Shown piece by piece: positions 17,156-25,730 of a stretch of DNA of 42,208 nt. The notes below the pieces were generated by a model, which was not told the DNA's origin, ran no database searches, and worked only from the letters and a program-made list of their open reading frames with translations. The first letter of the stretch is position 1. Each line of letters opens with the position of its first letter. A program made the position numbers and the translations under genes. Origin of the DNA: RGIG9115 sp045128915 (GTDB lineage Bacteria; Bacillota; Clostridia; UBA1381); contig JBGVIT010000035.1 in NCBI GenBank assembly GCA_045128915.1, positions 1 to 42,208 on the forward strand. Reading direction: 5' to 3'.

Positions 17156-18517
17156 TTACCTTGTAAGCACATGAATCCAATCGTCCTTAAGATATCTGAA
17201 CATACAGATTATTACCTTAAATATCTCGTCTGACTTCATTAATGCAAGCACTACCGGCACCGGCCATTGAAGCTTTGACGCAATGACTGCCGACGGAAGC
17301 GCAACACACCATATGCATATAGTTTCAGTAATAAGACAGAATTTTGTATCTCCGCCGCCTCGCAGCACTCCCATAATATTTATTGCAGCAAAGGACACAA
17401 AAATTGTTATAACCGACATAACATCTATCATCTGTCCTGCCAGAGCAATAGTTTCTTGGGAAAAATCATAAAATTTCAATAAAGGGTTTTTGATAATTAA
17501 TATTATAGCACCTGCGGCAATCCCCAAAAACACAGCTATAATATTCATGGTAAACGCCTGCTGCTTAACAAATTCACGATTACCCTCACCTATGGATTTC
17601 CCCGTCATAACACCTGCTGCATTGGCAATTCCAAAAAGAAAAATTGTAGATAGCTGATGTACAATATTCATAATGGAGTTGGCAGCTACGGGATCTCCCT
17701 CAGAATATGTAATATGACCTAAAATTCCTGCCTGAACAGACATTCCCAATGACCAGGCAAGCTCTATTATAAAAACAGGTGTTCCGTGGCGTAGCATATC
17801 TCCCACAAGGTATCCGCATTTTACAAAAATATGTTGCAAGCGGAACATAAGCCTCTTTTCTATTAAGAACACATAAACAAAGGTTATTATAAACTCAGTC
17901 ATTCTGGCAATCAACGTAGCCATAGCCGCACCTTCGATGCCAAGCGCAGGTGCTCCAAGATTACCGAATATAAGCACCCAATTCAAAAATACATTGGTAC
18001 AAAACGATACGGTGTTTACAACTACGGAAATCTTTACACACTCAATACTTCTTAAGGAACAAAGAATAGTATTTCCCGGTGCAAATATAAAATATGCAAA
18101 ACCTAATATTCTAAGGTACTTGGCACCTGCTTCAATAAGCCTTAAATCTTTTGTGTATATGCTCATAACAGCTTCCGGTGCAAAAAGAACCACAGCACCC
18201 ATAATTATTCCAAGAACTGCGCCTATGCGAAGCACAAGTGAAAAAATCTTACGGATAGAAGAAAAATCACCCTTACCGTAATATTGTGCCGACAGTACGC
18301 TTGCTGCACCTGCCAGACCAAAACACATAAGTGTCAGTATAAAAAAGGGCTGATTTGCAAGTGATGATGCGGAAAGAAAAACACCGCTGCTGTCAGCCTT
18401 GCCAAGCATAAGGGTATCCATCATTCCAGTAGAAAATGTTATAAGATTTTGCAGAGCAATAGGAATTGCTATTCTTAGTGTTGTCATGTAATATGATTTA
18501 TTTGTAATCAGCTTCAT
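17156..18517 (-). CDS. MATE family efflux transporter
   Basis: Multidrug and toxin extrusion type exporter of 453 residues with 12 predicted membrane segments in two related halves. The first half opens with IPIALQNLITFSTGMMDTLMLGKAD, typical of the family, and a second MATE repeat starts near residue 235 (MLRHGTPVFIIELAWSLGMSVQAGILG). It probably uses an Na+ or H+ gradient to expel cationic drugs, but the substrate is not predictable. CAGGAG precedes the ATG, and a good promoter lies at 18547-18575. Confidence 0.9.
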   Translation of the reverse strand: MKLITNKSYYMTTLRIAIPIALQNLITFSTGMMDTLMLGKADSSGVFLSASSLANQPFFILTLMCFGLAGAASVLSAQYYGKGDFSSIRKIFSLVLRIGAVLGIIMGAVVLFAPEAVMSIYTKDLRLIEAGAKYLRILGFAYFIFAPGNTILCSLRSIECVKISVVVNTVSFCTNVFLNWVLIFGNLGAPALGIEGAAMATLIARMTEFIITFVYVFLIEKRLMFRLQHIFVKCGYLVGDMLRHGTPVFIIELAWSLGMSVQAGILGHITYSEGDPVAANSIMNIVHQLSTIFLFGIANAAGVMTGKSIGEGNREFVKQQAFTMNIIAVFLGIAAGAIILIIKNPLLKFYDFSQETIALAGQMIDVMSVITIFVSFAAINIMGVLRGGGDTKFCLITETICIWCVALPSAVIASKLQWPVPVVLALMKSDEIFKVIICMFRYLKDDWIHVLTR

Positions 18518-18546
18518 TTGTTAACTCCTGTTTATTAATCCAAGCC

Positions 18547-18575
18547 ATTTTATCATGTTGGCAATATAAAGTCAA
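18547..18575 (-). promoter_or_regulatory. Promoter of the MATE transporter gene
   Basis: Minus strand: TTGACT (18570-18575), 17-base spacer, TAAAAT (18547-18552), about 30 bases before the ATG. Confidence 0.7.
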
Positions 18576-18619
18576 TAGGGATTTTCAAAACCAAACGTGG
18601 CTATTTATAAATTCAGCTC

Positions 18620-18713
18620 CCAATCTCAAGGGGATTGGAAGTGATGAAACGAAGTATTGCTCGGTTGATGACGCACAATACCCTGCCCGAAGGCGTAGGC
18701 GGGCATATCAGGG
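18620..18713. repeat. Structured intergenic element, repeat-like
   Basis: Between the MATE gene and xerD lies about 95 bases with two small hairpins: CCAATC/GATTGG (18620-18625, 18633-18638) and TGCCCG/CGGGCA (18684-18689, 18700-18705), the latter flanked by CCCT/AGGG. It is more GC-rich than its surroundings and has no coding support. Its look is that of a dispersed intergenic repeat; copies elsewhere cannot be checked from this window. Confidence 0.4.
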
Positions 18714-18720
18714 ACATAAA

Positions 18721-18747
18721 AAAATCCGCAAATAAACTGCGGATTTT
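18721..18747 (-). terminator. Terminator after xerD
   Basis: A 10-bp stem (18721-18730 and 18738-18747) with a T-run on the minus-strand side, 40 bases past the xerD stop codon. Confidence 0.8.
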
Positions 18748-18787
18748 ATTTATTAGTTATAAGTTTTCTGCATTTTTACACATTCAC

Positions 18788-19672
18788 TCAAGCTCGTGGG
18801 TGAGCCTTTTCATATACCTCTCTTATGTGAGAATCCATGAGAGCTGTATAAATCTGTGTAGATGAAATATCAGCATGTCCCATCATTGTCTGCACAGCGC
18901 GCATATCAGCACCGTTCTCAAGCAAGTGTGCTGCAAAAGAATGACGAAGCATATGGGGTGTTATTTCACCGTCAATACCCGCCTTTTCGCCGCAGGCTTT
19001 TATTATCTTCCAGAAGCCCTGACGTGATATACTGCCTCCTGAACAGTTTACAAAAAGATATTCTTCATCCTTATCTTTCAAAAGCATATTGCGGAACTTT
19101 TTAACATACTCGGATACTGCCTGAACAGCTCTTTCTCCTATGGGGATAATTCTTTCCTTTGAAGTGCCGGCGCAGCGGATATATTTCATATCAAGGTCAA
19201 TGTCAGTCATTTTAAGACCTATGAGCTCTGAAACCCTGATTCCCGTAGCATACAAAAGCTCAAACATAGCCTTATCTCTGCTGCCTTTGGCTTCCGTAGC
19301 GTCAGGAGCTGAAAGCAAGCGACTTATTTGCTCCGGTGATAAAATCTTTGGAAGCTTCTTTTCAACATGGGGAGCTTCAAGACTTTCTGTAGGATCAGAA
19401 TCGGCATAATGATTAATTCTCAGATATGCATAATATGACCTTAAGGATGTTAACATTCTGGAAATGCTGGCAGGAGCTCTTCCGCTCTTTTTCAGTTCAA
19501 GAAGATATGTAAGAACATCACTTTTTGTTGCGCTCTGAGCATCATTTACATTTGCGCTTGTAAGATATGTAATATATTGTGTAACGTCGCGTCTGTATGA
19601 TTCGACAGTATTTTTAGATTTGTGTTTTTCGTTCTGCATATACATGATGTAATCTTCTACACAGCAACTCAT
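18788..19672 (-). CDS. xerD: XerD-type site-specific tyrosine recombinase
   Basis: Cuts and rejoins DNA at dif to resolve chromosome dimers, with XerC as the usual partner. The 294-residue protein has an N-terminal SAM-like core-binding domain (residues 1-90) and a complete catalytic domain: R146 (ATGIRVSEL), K172, H240 and R243 (HMLRHSF), H266 (GHADISSTQ) and the nucleophile Y275. The ATG at 19672 follows AGAAGGAG. It sits just downstream of spoIIM, an arrangement found in Bacillus and clostridia. This is the host enzyme and is separate from the island's integrase-derived protein. Confidence 0.9.
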   Translation of the reverse strand: MSCCVEDYIMYMQNEKHKSKNTVESYRRDVTQYITYLTSANVNDAQSATKSDVLTYLLELKKSGRAPASISRMLTSLRSYYAYLRINHYADSDPTESLEAPHVEKKLPKILSPEQISRLLSAPDATEAKGSRDKAMFELLYATGIRVSELIGLKMTDIDLDMKYIRCAGTSKERIIPIGERAVQAVSEYVKKFRNMLLKDKDEEYLFVNCSGGSISRQGFWKIIKACGEKAGIDGEITPHMLRHSFAAHLLENGADMRAVQTMMGHADISSTQIYTALMDSHIREVYEKAHPRA

Positions 19673-19830
19673 CAAACTTCTCCTTCTTATGTGATATATA
19701 TTAACAAAATCATCTCAATTATTTTTTAACAGATGCATTTATTATATCACAAAAGAATTGTTTGTGAATAGTTTTTTGAATTTTTTTAACACATAAATTA
19801 TGGAACGTTTACGTTTTTTTTACATTCTTT

Positions 19831-20406
19831 TTACATCCATGCCGAAATACATCTCATAAATATTGTGGTAACAAAAGTTTGAAAAACGCAAACAACACAA
19901 AATACAGTCAGGAAAATTAAGGAAATTAAAATGAATTTTCTTAAAAAAACTTTTTTGTTGTCATAAGCCGAAAAGGACATTTTTAGTGAAATTGACGAAA
20001 AATATATTAATGCAGGTAAAAAAACAAGCATCTCCGGTACCAAGGAAATGCAAGCCATAATGCCTTTTATGCCATAAACGCCAAAAAAACAACCCGAAGT
20101 ATAGCCTATTGCAAAACCTCTCTGTGCCATAATGTACATATTTAGAAAAAAGCCCGGCAAAAAGCATCCTGAGACTGTTATAAGAACCCATAGTGCAAGA
20201 AGCTTTTTTGCACTGCTGATAAAAAGCTCTCCCCCACCTCTCGGAACCTCCCCAAAAAAGCTTCCCAGATATCCGGCAACCTCCTCCGAGGCTGAGGAAT
20301 CAATCCCACCAGCTCTTATACTGCCGCAAATAACACCCACAAGCAACACCAGAGACGGAACAAACACAATAGGTGAAAACAGAGAAAACTTACCCCCATC
20401 TGTCAT
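19831..20406 (-). CDS. spoIIM: Stage II sporulation protein M
   Basis: Membrane protein needed for septal peptidoglycan degradation and engulfment in sporulation, where it works with SpoIID and SpoIIP. The 191-residue chain has about five transmembrane segments and the family core (ISSAKKLLALWVLITVSGC, RGFAIGYTSGCFFG, and LVPEMLVFLPALIYFSSISL). GGGGGTG lies before the ATG. Its presence upstream of xerD supports an endospore-forming Clostridia host. Confidence 0.9.
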   Translation of the reverse strand: MTDGGKFSLFSPIVFVPSLVLLVGVICGSIRAGGIDSSASEEVAGYLGSFFGEVPRGGGELFISSAKKLLALWVLITVSGCFLPGFFLNMYIMAQRGFAIGYTSGCFFGVYGIKGIMACISLVPEMLVFLPALIYFSSISLKMSFSAYDNKKVFLRKFILISLIFLTVFCVVCVFQTFVTTIFMRCISAWM

Positions 20407-20450
20407 TTCAACACCCCCTACATAATAAGTCTATTCCCGAAAACAAAAAA

Positions 20451-20740
20451 AATGCATAACTGCTTTCGCAGTTATGCATTCAGCGTGTCGATAAACCATC
20501 GACACGCTGACAGAATGCGAAAAAGGAAGTTATATTTTGTCAACTTGAATTCGTCGGCGTACATGGGTACGATAGAGTTCAAGTTGGCAAAAAGCAAGCA
20601 ACCCAAGAAAAACTCGATGTTTTTCTTGGGTTTTTTCTTGTGCAATCAAAATCATTCTCAAAAGCATATTTTCTCGTTAGCTTGCGGTAGAACGACTTTT
20701 TCGACGGTCTGATGCATAACTGCTTTCGCAGTTATGCATT
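20451..20740. repeat. 290-bp structured element bounded by two copies of one hairpin
   Basis: The gap between spoIIM and rpiB holds no gene. It is packed with perfect hairpins: 20451-20480 (13-bp stem, TTTC loop); 20481-20509 (11 bp); 20541-20586 (9 bp enclosing a 5-bp stem at 20558-20571); 20600-20632 (13 bp followed by a T-run, terminator-like on the plus strand); and 20712-20740, which repeats 29 bases of the first hairpin exactly, 260 bp away. The layout resembles a non-coding repeat or miniature element, or a small structured RNA. Confidence 0.7.
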
Positions 20741-20743
20741 GTA

Positions 20744-21196
20744 TTATTCTATATTCTGACCGTTTTCAATGGCTGTTATCATATCAACACGTGTTGCGTG
20801 ACGTCCGCCTTCATACTCTGCTGTAAAGAATTCGTCAACTATCATCTCAGCCACAGCCTGACCTACTACTCTTGCACCAAATGCAATTATATTTGCATTA
20901 TTATGCTGACGGCAAAGTCTCGCTGTATATGGCTCTGAACATACACATGCGCGGATACCCTTTACTTTGTTGGCTGCCAAAGATATGCCAACGCCCGTTC
21001 CGCAAATGAGAACACCATAATCACATTCACCTGATGCAACGGCATCTGCTACTTTTTTGCCGTATATGGGATAATTTGCCCGCTCCTCGCTGTTGGTTCC
21101 AAAGTCAACCAATTCATGCCCTTTAGCTTCCAGATATTCCTTGATGTGCTCCTTAAGCTTTACTGCTACATGATCATTTCCTATTGCAATTTTCAT
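20744..21196 (-). CDS. rpiB: Ribose-5-phosphate isomerase B
   Basis: Interconverts ribulose-5-phosphate and ribose-5-phosphate in the non-oxidative pentose phosphate pathway. The LacA/RpiB fold is clear: the start MKIAIGNDHVAV, the catalytic-region motif GVLICGTGVGISLAANKVKGIRA, and NANIIAFGARVVG. The family's usual SDHAG is NDHVA here. I use ATG 21196 (150 residues), with GGGGG seven bases upstream; another ATG at 21202 is possible. Allose- or galactose-6-phosphate isomerases share the fold, but without sugar-pathway neighbours RpiB is the safest call. Confidence 0.9.
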   Translation of the reverse strand: MKIAIGNDHVAVKLKEHIKEYLEAKGHELVDFGTNSEERANYPIYGKKVADAVASGECDYGVLICGTGVGISLAANKVKGIRACVCSEPYTARLCRQHNNANIIAFGARVVGQAVAEMIVDEFFTAEYEGGRHATRVDMITAIENGQNIE

Positions 21197-21231
21197 ATTC
21201 ATGCCCCCGTGTATTTTATGTATCTTCCTAT

Positions 21232-21260
21232 ATTATAATATACACCTTTCATAAAATCAA
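21232..21260 (-). promoter_or_regulatory. Promoter of rpiB
   Basis: Minus strand: TTGATT (21255-21260), 17-base spacer, TATAAT (21232-21237), about 35 bases before the start codon. Confidence 0.7.
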
Positions 21261-21309
21261 ATACTTTTTCCAAAAATTATTATTTTTAGACTATACATAC
21301 AAAATGTCC

Positions 21310-21325
21310 CGATTTTATAAAATCG
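21310..21325. promoter_or_regulatory. Perfect 16-bp palindrome upstream of the first giant gene
   Basis: CGATTTTATAAAATCG reads the same on both strands and ends 15 bases before the -35 of the promoter at 21341. It could be an operator between rpiB and the secreted protein gene. It is AT-rich, so chance is possible. Confidence 0.35.
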
Positions 21326-21340
21326 TGTCTTTAAATTGTA

Positions 21341-21369
21341 TTGTAATAAATGCATTTTTTGATTATAAT
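21341..21369 (+). promoter_or_regulatory. Promoter of the first giant secreted protein gene
   Basis: TTGTAA (21341-21346), 17-base spacer, TATAAT (21364-21369), followed by AAGGAGG at about 21391-21397 and the ATG at 21407. Confidence 0.75.
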
Positions 21370-21406
21370 TAAGGTAGTATTTTTTATAAAATAAGGAGGA
21401 ATCGGA

Positions 21407-24400
21407 ATGAAAAAATTACTTACATTCTGTCTTGCGGCAGCCCTTTCGCTAAACCTGGTTGCAATACCTGCAACTGCTGCCGAAAGTACAATATTCGAAT
21501 ATGATTTTGAGTCATATCTCCCCAATACAATCAAGCTCTCAAAATCACAGCGTGTTGAAGTGGTAGAAGATGAATTGAACGAAAAAGACCACGCTGTTGT
21601 CCTTGAGAAAAACGGAAAACAAAATCCTGATGATGCTGAGCCTACCATAGCATCTATGGAAGTTAATATTCCCTCTCAGTCATCTACCTTTACAATGGAA
21701 TTTGACTATATGTATAAAGGCGGTCAGACATGGGTACAGATGTTTAACAACAATGATTGGCCATATGGTCCTGCCATATTATTTCAATCTAACAGCGTAA
21801 GTGCATGGAATGGCCCTTCACTTTCCCGAGTTGATGGAGTTTCATTCAATTCCAATGACTGGTTAAGAATTGCTATTGAAGCAAATCCTGCAACTAAAAA
21901 ATACAAGCTTTTTATTAACGGAAAGCAAGCCTTTGAAAACGATTTCAGAAGCACAACCATGTCGGCAGTTAACAAAGTAGCATTCAAAAACCCCGCTGAC
22001 GTGGCAGACGGATATTTCTACGTAGATAATATAATTTTCTATACCGGAACATACAATGGTGTTGCATCTGAAAAAGTAAATATGTCCGCACCTAACCCTC
22101 AAAGCGAAGCGTACAAAGCAGCCGACGAATCAAGATACATATTTAATGCTGCCCCCATTATGCAAGAGTACTTTGTTGACTCAAACGCTTCTGAAGGCGG
22201 TATAGGAACTGCGCAGTCACCGTTCAACACCATAGAGCGTGCAATTAACGCTGTGAAAAAATCCAATGATAAAATGAACGGCGATATTATTGTAAATATT
22301 AAAGACGGAGAATACTATATAGACAGCACTATTAATATGACAGATGACGACAGCGCTACCAACGGCTTCAATATTATATACAAAGGCGAAACCCCCGGCG
22401 GCGTTAAAATCAGCGGCGCTAAAAAGCTGACAGGCTGGACAAAGCATACAGATTCTATCTGGAAGGTTCCTCTGGAGGATGCGGCATATACGCTTTATCA
22501 GGATTCCAGACGTTCTATTAAGGCAAGATATCCAAACCGTGAATTTGATAAGGATTATATAACTCATGCAGGTCCATATCTTGTTAATACTGATAAGGAT
22601 AACATGAAAACCCATATTAAAGCCAATCCCAATGATATAAAGAATATATCATTCAAGGATATTACAGATGCAAAGCTTTGTATCTGGCCCTGGTGGAACA
22701 GAGATTGGTCAAGATATACTCTCTCAATCCACAATGTTAACAAAACCACCGGCTTAATCGACTGCGATGATTCCGATGTTGACCTTGGCGAAGGCGCAAG
22801 ATACTATATTGAAGGTATGCTTGAGCTTCTTGACGCTGAAGGAGAATTCCACTATGACAGCGACGAAAAGATGCTCTATTATATGCCCTACGGCAACAAG
22901 AACCCCAACACAGAATGTACAGTATATGCTCCAAAGGTAACAGAGCTTATAAATATTACCGGCAAATCTCTGACACCGGTAAACAATATTGTATTTGAAA
23001 ACATCTCATTTGAAAAGACAAACTTTTTAGGACATATAAAGTCATGGCAGAATATTAATAGCGGCTGGGATATTGGTGCAGTAACACTTGATACTACAAA
23101 CGACATCAAATTCCTTAACTGCCGTTTTAAGAACACAGGTCTTTCAGGTCTTTATATAAAAGGTCATTCAAATTATAATTATGTGTATAACTGCTTGTTT
23201 GAAAATATAGGTCTTAGCGGTGTTATACTTCTTTCAAAAGACAGAAACGTATCTGAATATTTAAGACACAATCGCATTTCCAACTGTATTATGCACGATC
23301 TTGGCGAGCTGTCCATAGACTGCGCAGGCGTAAACATTTGGTCATCACAGGGTACTGTGGTTGAAAACTGCGAAATATATAACTCACCAAGATCAGCGTA
23401 TTCACTTCGTGCAGTATGCTGGGAAGGCTCTTCTACATCAAACGACAATAACTTAGTGGGTGGACGGGCAAGACACAATATTCTCAGAAACACAATTATT
23501 TATGATGTTGACCAGGATTCAGGCGATAACGGTGCTGTTCACACAGCGGCTATCAGCTATCCGGGAGAAGTGCGTAATGTAAACTATTTTGAAAACATAT
23601 TTGTTGACTCCATATACGCTCACGAGTCAATGAAGGACCAGTCACCAAACGGGTACTTCGGCGACTATTTCTCAAACCATCAGTCCTTTAAAAACATGAA
23701 GGTCACAAACGAAGCAGGTCAGCGAAATTCATATATCAACTCAAGCTTTACAAACAATACTCAAATAAGATATAACACTACTGACCAGAATTCAGTTTCC
23801 TTTGAAAATTCATCATGGATAACAGGCTTTGACGAAAGCAAAATGAATTATAATAACATGGGCGTATCAAGAGATTATCCTTTTGAGCTTACTCCCGATT
23901 ATGATTTGATTAAGCAAGCTGTAATTCTTCAGCAAGGTGCATCGGCTGCAATTAATCACGGAAGTCTTACATACATCGACACCAACAACCATGCCGTACA
24001 GCCCGTAAACGTTTCTGACAGACTTTTGGTACCTATAAGATTTATTGCCGAGAGTTTCGGCGCGCAGGTAAGCTGGGCAGATCCGGTTGCTACTGTTAAG
24101 CTTGGCAGCAATGTGGTAGAAATTACAAAGGATTCTAAAATTATTAAAATCAACGGCGCTGATAAAGAAATCGACGTTGCGGCTACAATCCTTAACGACA
24201 GAACAATGGTTCCTCTGCGTGCAGTTGCAGAAGCTCTTGGAAAAGAGGTTAACTACTATAATGGTCTTGTTGTAATAACAGACGTGAAAGGCTTATTTGA
24301 TGAAATCCGCGACAACGTAACAATTTCAAATCTGGGCAACGACCTTTATTATGAATATAACCCTGAAAAGTTCAGCTACAATTCAATAAATCACAAATAT

Positions 24401-25576
24401 CAGGACTTTATTATCAGCGGAACAAGCCTTAAAGACGGAGAGGCATATATGCTCCGCACATCAGGCTCTTTCAATGCAGAATGTTATTCTGTAAGCCGCG
24501 AAAACGGCAAGGTAAGACTTACAATAAAGGAAAACAATTACGCTATCCCATACTTCCGTGAATTTGATACTGCCGGCGCTGATATTAAGTTTATAAGAGA
24601 TAATGGATATCTCAGCATCTTGATTGACGGCACTCAGGTATTTGCAAAAGAATTCACACGGGATTCTCTCTTATACGGAACATACAATGGAGCAAATACT
24701 CTTGTATGCGACAAAACAGGACTTGGCATAATAGAAATAGACCAGACAAAGCCTATTGAATTCTTACTCCCATACAACCAGCTTGGTATAGGTCAGGTGG
24801 GAACATACTACATTACAGCAAAGGATAAATCAGGTAATATGCTCGACCTTACACATCAGGGCATAGAAATATCCAACTCAAATCCTGCTGTTGCCTCTAT
24901 TTCAGGCGGCTCTGTAAAAGCTTTGACTCCGGGAACAACAACATTTACAGCAACTGTTGATATTAACGGCAAGACTGAAACTCTTTCTGCAGACTTTACC
25001 GTAACAGAAAAAGCAGATGTTCTTCTTAAGGCTGACTTTAACTTAGGTTCAACATCACTTATTGGGTGGACACTTAACGGATTCGGAACAACAATCATCA
25101 AAACAAGCGATGATAACAGACTTTATCTGTGGGCAAATACAGGGGTGAATATCAACGCAGAAGCGCAGTTTATAAGACCGTATTCAGGTAAGTTCTCGGT
25201 AGAATGTGACTTCCAGGTAAACTTCAATCCTGACAGACCTTCGGAGGGAGCTACACCAATCTATGTCCACGGCGGAGGTGCATATGCTATCTCAACCTTT
25301 GCTATGAACGGACAGTGGGGTTACTACGACAGTTCTATACCGGGTATCAGATATGTTGCACCCATAGAAAGCGGAAGAAATTACCGTCTTAAGTGTATAG
25401 CTGATACTGAGACAGACACATTCGACTTCTACGTTGACGGAGAGCTTATTATGGACGATGCTACGTTTAGAAATAAGGTCGATTCTGTAAACAAGATTGC
25501 ATTCGGTACCGGTGGCGAACCGCAAAATACTGAAGTATATTGGGACAACGTAGAGATTAAAGCAATATTAGATTAA
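21407..25576 (+). CDS. Giant secreted parallel beta-helix protein with copper amine oxidase N-type domain (paralogue 1)
   Basis: Predicted extracellular carbohydrate-active protein of 1,389 residues; the precise reaction is unknown. Order: signal peptide (1-25, ending ATAA), a laminin-G/concanavalin-like domain (about 28-220), a right-handed beta-helix catalytic-type region (about 250-810, starting YFVDSNASEGGIGTAQSPF and followed by Asn-rich turns), a copper-amine-oxidase-N stalk domain (about 855-965, LLVPIRFIAESFG and MVPLRAVAEALG), another beta-rich segment, a Big_2 immunoglobulin-like domain (about 1128-1203), and a second LamG-like domain to the end. The opening of the helix resembles GH141-type and other pectin- or glycan-active beta-helix enzymes. 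It has its own promoter and terminator. Confidence 0.85.
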   Translation: MKKLLTFCLAAALSLNLVAIPATAAESTIFEYDFESYLPNTIKLSKSQRVEVVEDELNEKDHAVVLEKNGKQNPDDAEPTIASMEVNIPSQSSTFTMEFDYMYKGGQTWVQMFNNNDWPYGPAILFQSNSVSAWNGPSLSRVDGVSFNSNDWLRIAIEANPATKKYKLFINGKQAFENDFRSTTMSAVNKVAFKNPADVADGYFYVDNIIFYTGTYNGVASEKVNMSAPNPQSEAYKAADESRYIFNAAPIMQEYFVDSNASEGGIGTAQSPFNTIERAINAVKKSNDKMNGDIIVNIKDGEYYIDSTINMTDDDSATNGFNIIYKGETPGGVKISGAKKLTGWTKHTDSIWKVPLEDAAYTLYQDSRRSIKARYPNREFDKDYITHAGPYLVNTDKDNMKTHIKANPNDIKNISFKDITDAKLCIWPWWNRDWSRYTLSIHNVNKTTGLIDCDDSDVDLGEGARYYIEGMLELLDAEGEFHYDSDEKMLYYMPYGNKNPNTECTVYAPKVTELINITGKSLTPVNNIVFENISFEKTNFLGHIKSWQNINSGWDIGAVTLDTTNDIKFLNCRFKNTGLSGLYIKGHSNYNYVYNCLFENIGLSGVILLSKDRNVSEYLRHNRISNCIMHDLGELSIDCAGVNIWSSQGTVVENCEIYNSPRSAYSLRAVCWEGSSTSNDNNLVGGRARHNILRNTIIYDVDQDSGDNGAVHTAAISYPGEVRNVNYFENIFVDSIYAHESMKDQSPNGYFGDYFSNHQSFKNMKVTNEAGQRNSYINSSFTNNTQIRYNTTDQNSVSFENSSWITGFDESKMNYNNMGVSRDYPFELTPDYDLIKQAVILQQGASAAINHGSLTYIDTNNHAVQPVNVSDRLLVPIRFIAESFGAQVSWADPVATVKLGSNVVEITKDSKIIKINGADKEIDVAATILNDRTMVPLRAVAEALGKEVNYYNGLVVITDVKGLFDEIRDNVTISNLGNDLYYEYNPEKFSYNSINHKYQDFIISGTSLKDGEAYMLRTSGSFNAECYSVSRENGKVRLTIKENNYAIPYFREFDTAGADIKFIRDNGYLSILIDGTQVFAKEFTRDSLLYGTYNGANTLVCDKTGLGIIEIDQTKPIEFLLPYNQLGIGQVGTYYITAKDKSGNMLDLTHQGIEISNSNPAVASISGGSVKALTPGTTTFTATVDINGKTETLSADFTVTEKADVLLKADFNLGSTSLIGWTLNGFGTTIIKTSDDNRLYLWANTGVNINAEAQFIRPYSGKFSVECDFQVNFNPDRPSEGATPIYVHGGGAYAISTFAMNGQWGYYDSSIPGIRYVAPIESGRNYRLKCIADTETDTFDFYVDGELIMDDATFRNKVDSVNKIAFGTGGEPQNTEVYWDNVEIKAILD

Positions 25577-25577
25577 C

Positions 25578-25614
25578 TAAAACAAGCTGTTGCACTATGC
25601 AACAGCTTGTTTTA
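25578..25614. terminator. Terminator after giant gene 1
   Basis: A perfect 17-bp stem (25578-25594 and 25598-25614) with a 3-base loop and T-run, just past the stop codon. Confidence 0.92.
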
Positions 25615-25650
25615 TTCCTCATTTTAGTAATTATTAATAAATTATTAGTG

Positions 25651-25680
25651 TTGACATATGATAGTTATGGATGGTAAAAT
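25651..25680 (+). promoter_or_regulatory. Promoter of the second giant gene
   Basis: TTGACA (25651-25656), 18-base spacer, TAAAAT (25675-25680). It lies 36 bases after the preceding terminator, so the two paralogues are transcribed separately. Confidence 0.7.
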
Positions 25681-25730
25681 TAATGTATAATGTTAAGTTA
25701 AAATTACAACATAACAAAGGAGGCTTTCTA

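Noticed and set aside
18635..18865. Plus-strand frame of 76 residues between the MATE gene and xerD.
   Set aside because: It crosses the xerD terminator and the end of xerD in antisense and its sequence reflects the hairpin element, not a protein family.
20132..20712. Plus-strand frames over spoIIM and the five-hairpin element.
   Set aside because: They are antisense to spoIIM or run through palindromes and have no convincing ribosome binding site.
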